The notes below the pieces were generated by a model. That model saw only the letters and a list, made by a program, of their open reading frames with translations, did not search any database and was not told the origin of the DNA. The translations under genes and the position numbers were made by a program. This document shows positions 60,646 through 64,000 of a stretch of 64,000 bases of DNA, one piece after another. Origin of the DNA: Alphaproteobacteria bacterium (GTDB taxonomy: Bacteria > Pseudomonadota > Alphaproteobacteria > CAAGCB01 > CAG-977); the NCBI GenBank assembly GCA_900768845.1, contig CAAGEK010000057.1, forward strand, positions 1 through 64,000, given 5' to 3'. Position 1 is the first letter of the stretch, and each line of letters starts with the position of its first letter.

Positions 60646-61332
60646 TCACTTCGCCTGTTTTGAACGGGCGATTTCGATAACGCGCATTTTTTCCTCGTCC
60701 AAAAGCTTGACAATATCCTGTTTGGACGCGCCTTCCTGCATCATTTGCTTAACTCTTGAGGAAAGCTTTTCCATTTCAATTTGCACTTCGGGTTCGTTCC
60801 CGCCGAGGGCGAACAGCTCGGTCATGGCGTCTTTTTCCAACCGTTCGATTTCGGCCGTGTCTTCTTTGGACAGCGCGTTTCGGGGTGCGGAAGGCTGCAG
60901 GGAAAAGACACTGGCTTCGTTACGCCGGTCCGCTTTCTTTTTTTCAAATTCGCGTTCGTTGTCCATAATCCATTGGATGTTGCTGACGGCGTCCTCTTTC
61001 AAACGATCCTTGATCGTATTGCGTTGCTGGGCGTGATACAGCTTCATGTTCAGCTTTTTATCCAGCGTTTCAAGGTCGAATTTTTTGATTTCGTCCGCCT
61101 GTTGTATCAGCATCTGGCGCAAATCTTCGGGAATGGCCGGACGTTCGCCGATTTTTTGGACTTTGTCGTTAAACAGCTGTTGGATTTTTTCCTTTTTGAT
61201 TTCAAACTGTGCGCGCAAAGCCGTTTCATACGATTCCGTTTTTGCGGCGAACGCTTGCGCCGTCCCCAACAGATAAAACGCTCCGGCAAACATAAAAACG
61301 ACAGTACGCATTTTTCCCCCTTTGTTCGTCAT
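60646..61332 (-). CDS. Exported coiled-coil protein of unknown function
   Basis: A 228-residue protein; a signal peptide (VFMFAGAFYLLGTAQAFA) precedes a long charged helical part (KKEKIQQLFNDKVQKIGERP, then DEIKKFDLETLDKKLNMKL). ATG 61332 overlaps the upstream TerB-like gene by four bases; ATG 61311 has GGGGG close by and is an alternative. It forms an operon with the TerB-like gene. Possibly periplasmic. Family not recognised. Confidence 0.65.
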   Translation of the reverse strand: MTNKGGKMRTVVFMFAGAFYLLGTAQAFAAKTESYETALRAQFEIKKEKIQQLFNDKVQKIGERPAIPEDLRQMLIQQADEIKKFDLETLDKKLNMKLYHAQQRNTIKDRLKEDAVSNIQWIMDNEREFEKKKADRRNEASVFSLQPSAPRNALSKEDTAEIERLEKDAMTELFALGGNEPEVQIEMEKLSSRVKQMMQEGASKQDIVKLLDEEKMRVIEIARSKQAK

Positions 61333-62504
61333 CTCAGCCCCAATATATTCAACTCTATGCCTTCAGACCTTAAAATATACAACAGTTCCGCCAACAATTC
61401 CCGTTCGGCGTCGTGAATCATTCCGTCCGACATCACCAGGCGCAGGAACGTTTCCGCAAACAGCGTCACAACGTCGCAAGGTTGTCCGGCCGCGACGTCC
61501 GCCGCTTCGTAAAAGCTTTGTTCGTCGGGATACAACGAACTAATATAATTCAAGATTTCATCCGTATCAAACGGAATATCCGCGCAACGGGTGCGAATGT
61601 AATTTAAAATCGGTTCGTATTCGTTCCGGATGTCATCGTCGGCGATTCGGGCGATAAAAACCAGAACCGACAATTCGTAGCGCACGACGGACAAAACCGG
61701 AGCCAAAGCCGCCCGCGGTTTTATGTCTTCATCCGTCCATTCTTTTGCGGCAAAACGCAAAAAACCGGCCGCATCGGAATAAGGCTTCATCGAAAAGGCG
61801 TCGTACAGGCGCACGACCCGCGGCAAAGCGATTATGCGGTCTTCGCCCAAATCGTGGCAAAAGGCGTCCGCGTACAAATCTCCGCTCCGCCTGTATAAAG
61901 CATGAACCGTCACGATTCGATCCGCCAAACCGTTATATTCGTCCCAATAAATCACGCCGACGACGATTTGTTTGTCCGAAAACACCGTTTCGTCAGGCAA
62001 ATCCGGTTCTTGTTTCTTTACGGTTTCCGCACCTTCGGCAAAAGAATCGGCCAATGCGTCAATATCTTCGACATCGTATTCCATATCGGGACGTTTCAAA
62101 CGTCCGCCCTTGGAGTCCTGATTTCCCTCCTTTTTTCGGGCGGGGGCGATACCGCGCAACTTCATTATCAGGCGAGCCGTTTCCTTGGGCATTTTTTTCA
62201 AAGCGGCCTTTTTTCCCCCGCCCTGATTTTCCTTTGCCCCTTCCGCCTGTTTCAATTGTTCGGGTTTGATATAACGCCCCTGAACCGAAGGATCGTCCGA
62301 AATTTTTTTATCGGGACGGGCGATCACCCTTTTTCCCAAACGTTCCAAAGCGACCCGTTTTTCTTCCTCGGCACGCTCCCGTTCGGACAAAACGGCGGAT
62401 TCCGTACCGTTGAGAGCCTCGTTTCCGGCCGCATCGGCGGCGTCCGAACCGTCATCCGGAAGCGTTGTCATAAATTCGCGCAAGCGGTTTTGAACTTTGG
62501 GCAT
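61329..62504 (-). CDS. TerB-like domain protein
   Basis: A 391-residue protein. The N-terminal third is charged and low in complexity (RERAEEEKRVALERLGKRV, GGKKAALKK). The middle contains DKQIVVGVIYWDEYNGLADRIVTVHALYRR, a small beta-rich part. The C-terminus reads FAETFLRLVMSDGMIHDAERELLAELLYILRSEGI, a TerB-like pattern with an acidic pair in the loop. TerB domains are linked to membrane stress and tellurite resistance systems. The partner gene downstream encodes an exported coiled-coil protein. Role unclear. Confidence 0.65.
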   Translation of the reverse strand: MPKVQNRLREFMTTLPDDGSDAADAAGNEALNGTESAVLSERERAEEEKRVALERLGKRVIARPDKKISDDPSVQGRYIKPEQLKQAEGAKENQGGGKKAALKKMPKETARLIMKLRGIAPARKKEGNQDSKGGRLKRPDMEYDVEDIDALADSFAEGAETVKKQEPDLPDETVFSDKQIVVGVIYWDEYNGLADRIVTVHALYRRSGDLYADAFCHDLGEDRIIALPRVVRLYDAFSMKPYSDAAGFLRFAAKEWTDEDIKPRAALAPVLSVVRYELSVLVFIARIADDDIRNEYEPILNYIRTRCADIPFDTDEILNYISSLYPDEQSFYEAADVAAGQPCDVVTLFAETFLRLVMSDGMIHDAERELLAELLYILRSEGIELNILGLR

Positions 62505-62597
62505 TCGTGCAGAACTTTCCTTATCCCCCGTTTATTAGGAATTTATACATAAAAGAAGAATAATGTATAGAAAATAGATTTTAAAACGGCACGAACG

Positions 62598-63236
62598 ATG
62601 CATATCGATTTCATATTTGATACAGTGTGCGCATGGTCGTACATTGCCAAACGGCGGATGGACGCCGCATTAAAAGCGTTTCCGAAAATCAAGCCCGCAA
62701 TATCCTTCAGGCCTTTTCAAATTCTGCCTCCGCCGCTTTTCCCCCTGCCGGACACACTTTTGCCGAATGCCGCGGACAAGGCCAACGCTTTGAGAAAACA
62801 AATCGAACCGGTCGCGTTGAAAGAGGGAATCCGCATCGCGTTTGACGATCTGCCTCCGGTCGTTGATTCCGCTCCGTCCCACCTGTTGGTCAGAGAGGCT
62901 TTTTCGCACGACCCGCGCAAAGGATCGGAAGTTTTGGAAAGCGTGTTTCACGCTTATTTTTGTGAAGCTTCGGACATATCCGACATTTCCGTTTTGCAAA
63001 ACATCGCGGTGCATCACGGAATCGACACGGATGCTTTCAACGCCCGCCTGCTTGATAACGAAAGCCTTTTTCCGCCGTCTTTACCGAAGCATTTGAGCAA
63101 AACCGCGATTCGGGCGGTTCCGTGCTTTATTTTCAACAGGGAAACCATGATTTTCGGAGCCCAAAGCACCGAAACGTTGAAAAAAATGACCGAGTTGTAT
63201 TTGATTTTGAGAAAAGAAGATAAAAAATACGTTTGA
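62598..63236 (+). CDS. DsbA-fold FrnE-like protein with altered redox motif
   Basis: A 212-residue thioredoxin-fold protein of the FrnE/2-hydroxychromene-2-carboxylate isomerase group. The start is FIFDTVCAWSYIAKRRMD, where FrnE proteins usually read CPWCY: the second cysteine is Ser here. IRAVPCFIFNRE has the cis-proline loop (VP), and GAQSTETL matches the C-terminal end. With one active-site cysteine left it may act by thiol transfer or as an isomerase. No signal peptide is seen. Single gene. Confidence 0.85.
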   Translation: MHIDFIFDTVCAWSYIAKRRMDAALKAFPKIKPAISFRPFQILPPPLFPLPDTLLPNAADKANALRKQIEPVALKEGIRIAFDDLPPVVDSAPSHLLVREAFSHDPRKGSEVLESVFHAYFCEASDISDISVLQNIAVHHGIDTDAFNARLLDNESLFPPSLPKHLSKTAIRAVPCFIFNRETMIFGAQSTETLKKMTELYLILRKEDKKYV

Positions 63237-63323
63237 ATCCCCCCTCTTTCCATTTTATGCCTTGAAAGCATTAGCTTTTACGCTAAACTTTCGACCGGTG
63301 GAAATTTATTCGGATTAAAAGCG

Positions 63324-64000
63324 ATGCAAACGGACAGAGCTTCTTGGGGATCAAGATTCGGATTGATAATGGCCGCGGCGGGATCGGCGGTGGGCTTGGG
63401 GAATCTTTGGCGGTTTCCTTTTATCACGGCTCAAGGCGGCGGCGGTACTTTTCTAATCATGTATCTGGCGGTCACCGTATTTATCGGATTTACTTTCCTG
63501 CTGATCGAAATAGGTTTGGGCAAGAAAATGCGTTCGGATCCCGTCGGAACGATGAAAGCCGTCAATCCCCGTTTCGCTTGGATAGGTTTTCTGGGGATTT
63601 TGGCTCCGTGTATCATCTTGCCGTATTACAGCGTCGTCGGATCTTGGATTGTTTATTACCTGACCCGATCGGTTTCGGATTGGCGCATCACCGATTATGA
63701 ACAACATTTCAACTCGTTCATCTCCTCCCCTTTGCAACCGTTGTTGTATTTGGCCGTTTTCATTTCCGTATCGGCTTACGTCGTTTATAAAGGCATTGAA
63801 ACGGGAATCGAAAAATACAGCAAAATCATCATGCCCGTCCTGTTCGTATTGCTGTTGATTTTGATGTTCCGGTCTTTGATGTTGGATCATGCTCACGCCG
63901 GAATACGTTTCTTTCTGATGCCCGATTTTTCAAAACTGACCCCTCATACGTTTTTACTGGCTTTGGGGCAATCGTTTTTCTCGCTAAGCGTCGGCATGGG
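63324..64000 (+). CDS. Sodium-dependent transporter, SNF family (3' end outside window)
   Basis: The first 225 residues of a sodium:neurotransmitter symporter-family protein. The start WGSRFGLIMAAAGSAVGLGNLWRFPFITAQGGGG is the sodium- and substrate-binding signature of helix 1. Further membrane segments follow (FLIMYLAVTVFIGFTFLLIEIGLG, FLGILAPCIILPYYSVVG). The likely substrate is an amino acid. No start closer to a ribosome site is seen than ATG 63324. The gene runs past the window end. Confidence 0.92.
   Translation, partial: MQTDRASWGSRFGLIMAAAGSAVGLGNLWRFPFITAQGGGGTFLIMYLAVTVFIGFTFLLIEIGLGKKMRSDPVGTMKAVNPRFAWIGFLGILAPCIILPYYSVVGSWIVYYLTRSVSDWRITDYEQHFNSFISSPLQPLLYLAVFISVSAYVVYKGIETGIEKYSKIIMPVLFVLLLILMFRSLMLDHAHAGIRFFLMPDFSKLTPHTFLLALGQSFFSLSVGM

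Overview
The window looks like a chromosomal segment of a host- or gut-associated alphaproteobacterium. This is an inference from gene order. The blocks rpmF-plsX-fabH-ihfA-merR, dgt-argS-SPOR-nagZ-tatABC-serS-surE, yajC-secD-secF and rpiB-glyA-nrdR-nusB are arrangements familiar from that class. Composition is moderate in GC, Shine-Dalgarno sites are mostly clear, and many genes are coupled by ATGA, GTGA or TGATG overlaps. No phage or plasmid backbone is visible.

Layout. Positions 1-4.5 kb hold a truncated beta-helix surface protein, an IS200-like remnant, two tandem-repeat tracts (65 bp and 242 bp units) and small orphan genes. Positions 4.5-14.4 kb are a housekeeping block on the minus strand (nusB, nrdR, glyA, rpiB, M16 peptidase, thrC, secF, secD, yajC) with elbB on the plus strand. 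Positions 14.7-19.75 kb hold five tandem paralogues of a cytosolic-looking HExRH putative metallopeptidase; a sixth copy at 49.8 kb has a near-consensus promoter. Positions 20-25.7 kb hold relatives of nitrogen and purine catabolism enzymes (PreT-like, YgeY-like, isochorismatase-like, RutE-like, DpaL-like), and at least two of them have lost textbook catalytic residues. A lipoprotein gene and a decayed IS200 element follow. Positions 28-37 kb are the surE-serS-tatCBA-M50-nagZ-SPOR-argS-dgt block, followed by two exported HExxH paralogues, xth and a CorC/HlyC membrane protein.

Positions 41-46 kb hold another IS200 remnant, a methyltransferase, an unknown membrane-anchored protein, an ankyrin protein and a 702-residue PcfJ-like/20-residue-repeat protein. 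At 46 kb a guanine deaminase gene is preceded by a promoter and a 5' leader that reads as a purine riboswitch; I consider this the most striking regulatory feature here. Positions 47.4-51.9 kb hold an exported triple-repeat protein, small genes, an Mrr-like remnant and the sixth HExRH protein. Positions 51.9-53.8 kb are decayed, AT-rich accessory DNA with pseudogene fragments, a nested palindrome and a 29-bp direct repeat. A tRNA-Pro gene and the MerR-ihfA-fabH-plsX-rpmF-DUF177 operon come next. The window closes with a bamE-like lipoprotein, a chemoreceptor, a TerB-like operon, a DsbA-fold protein and the 5' end of a sodium symporter gene.

How the genes fit together. The core genes serve envelope assembly, protein export (Sec and Tat), one-carbon and amino-acid metabolism, and translation. 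The accessory genes suggest host association: expanded putative metallopeptidases, leucine-rich-like and ankyrin repeats, and exported proteases. They also suggest purine salvage or catabolism under riboswitch control.
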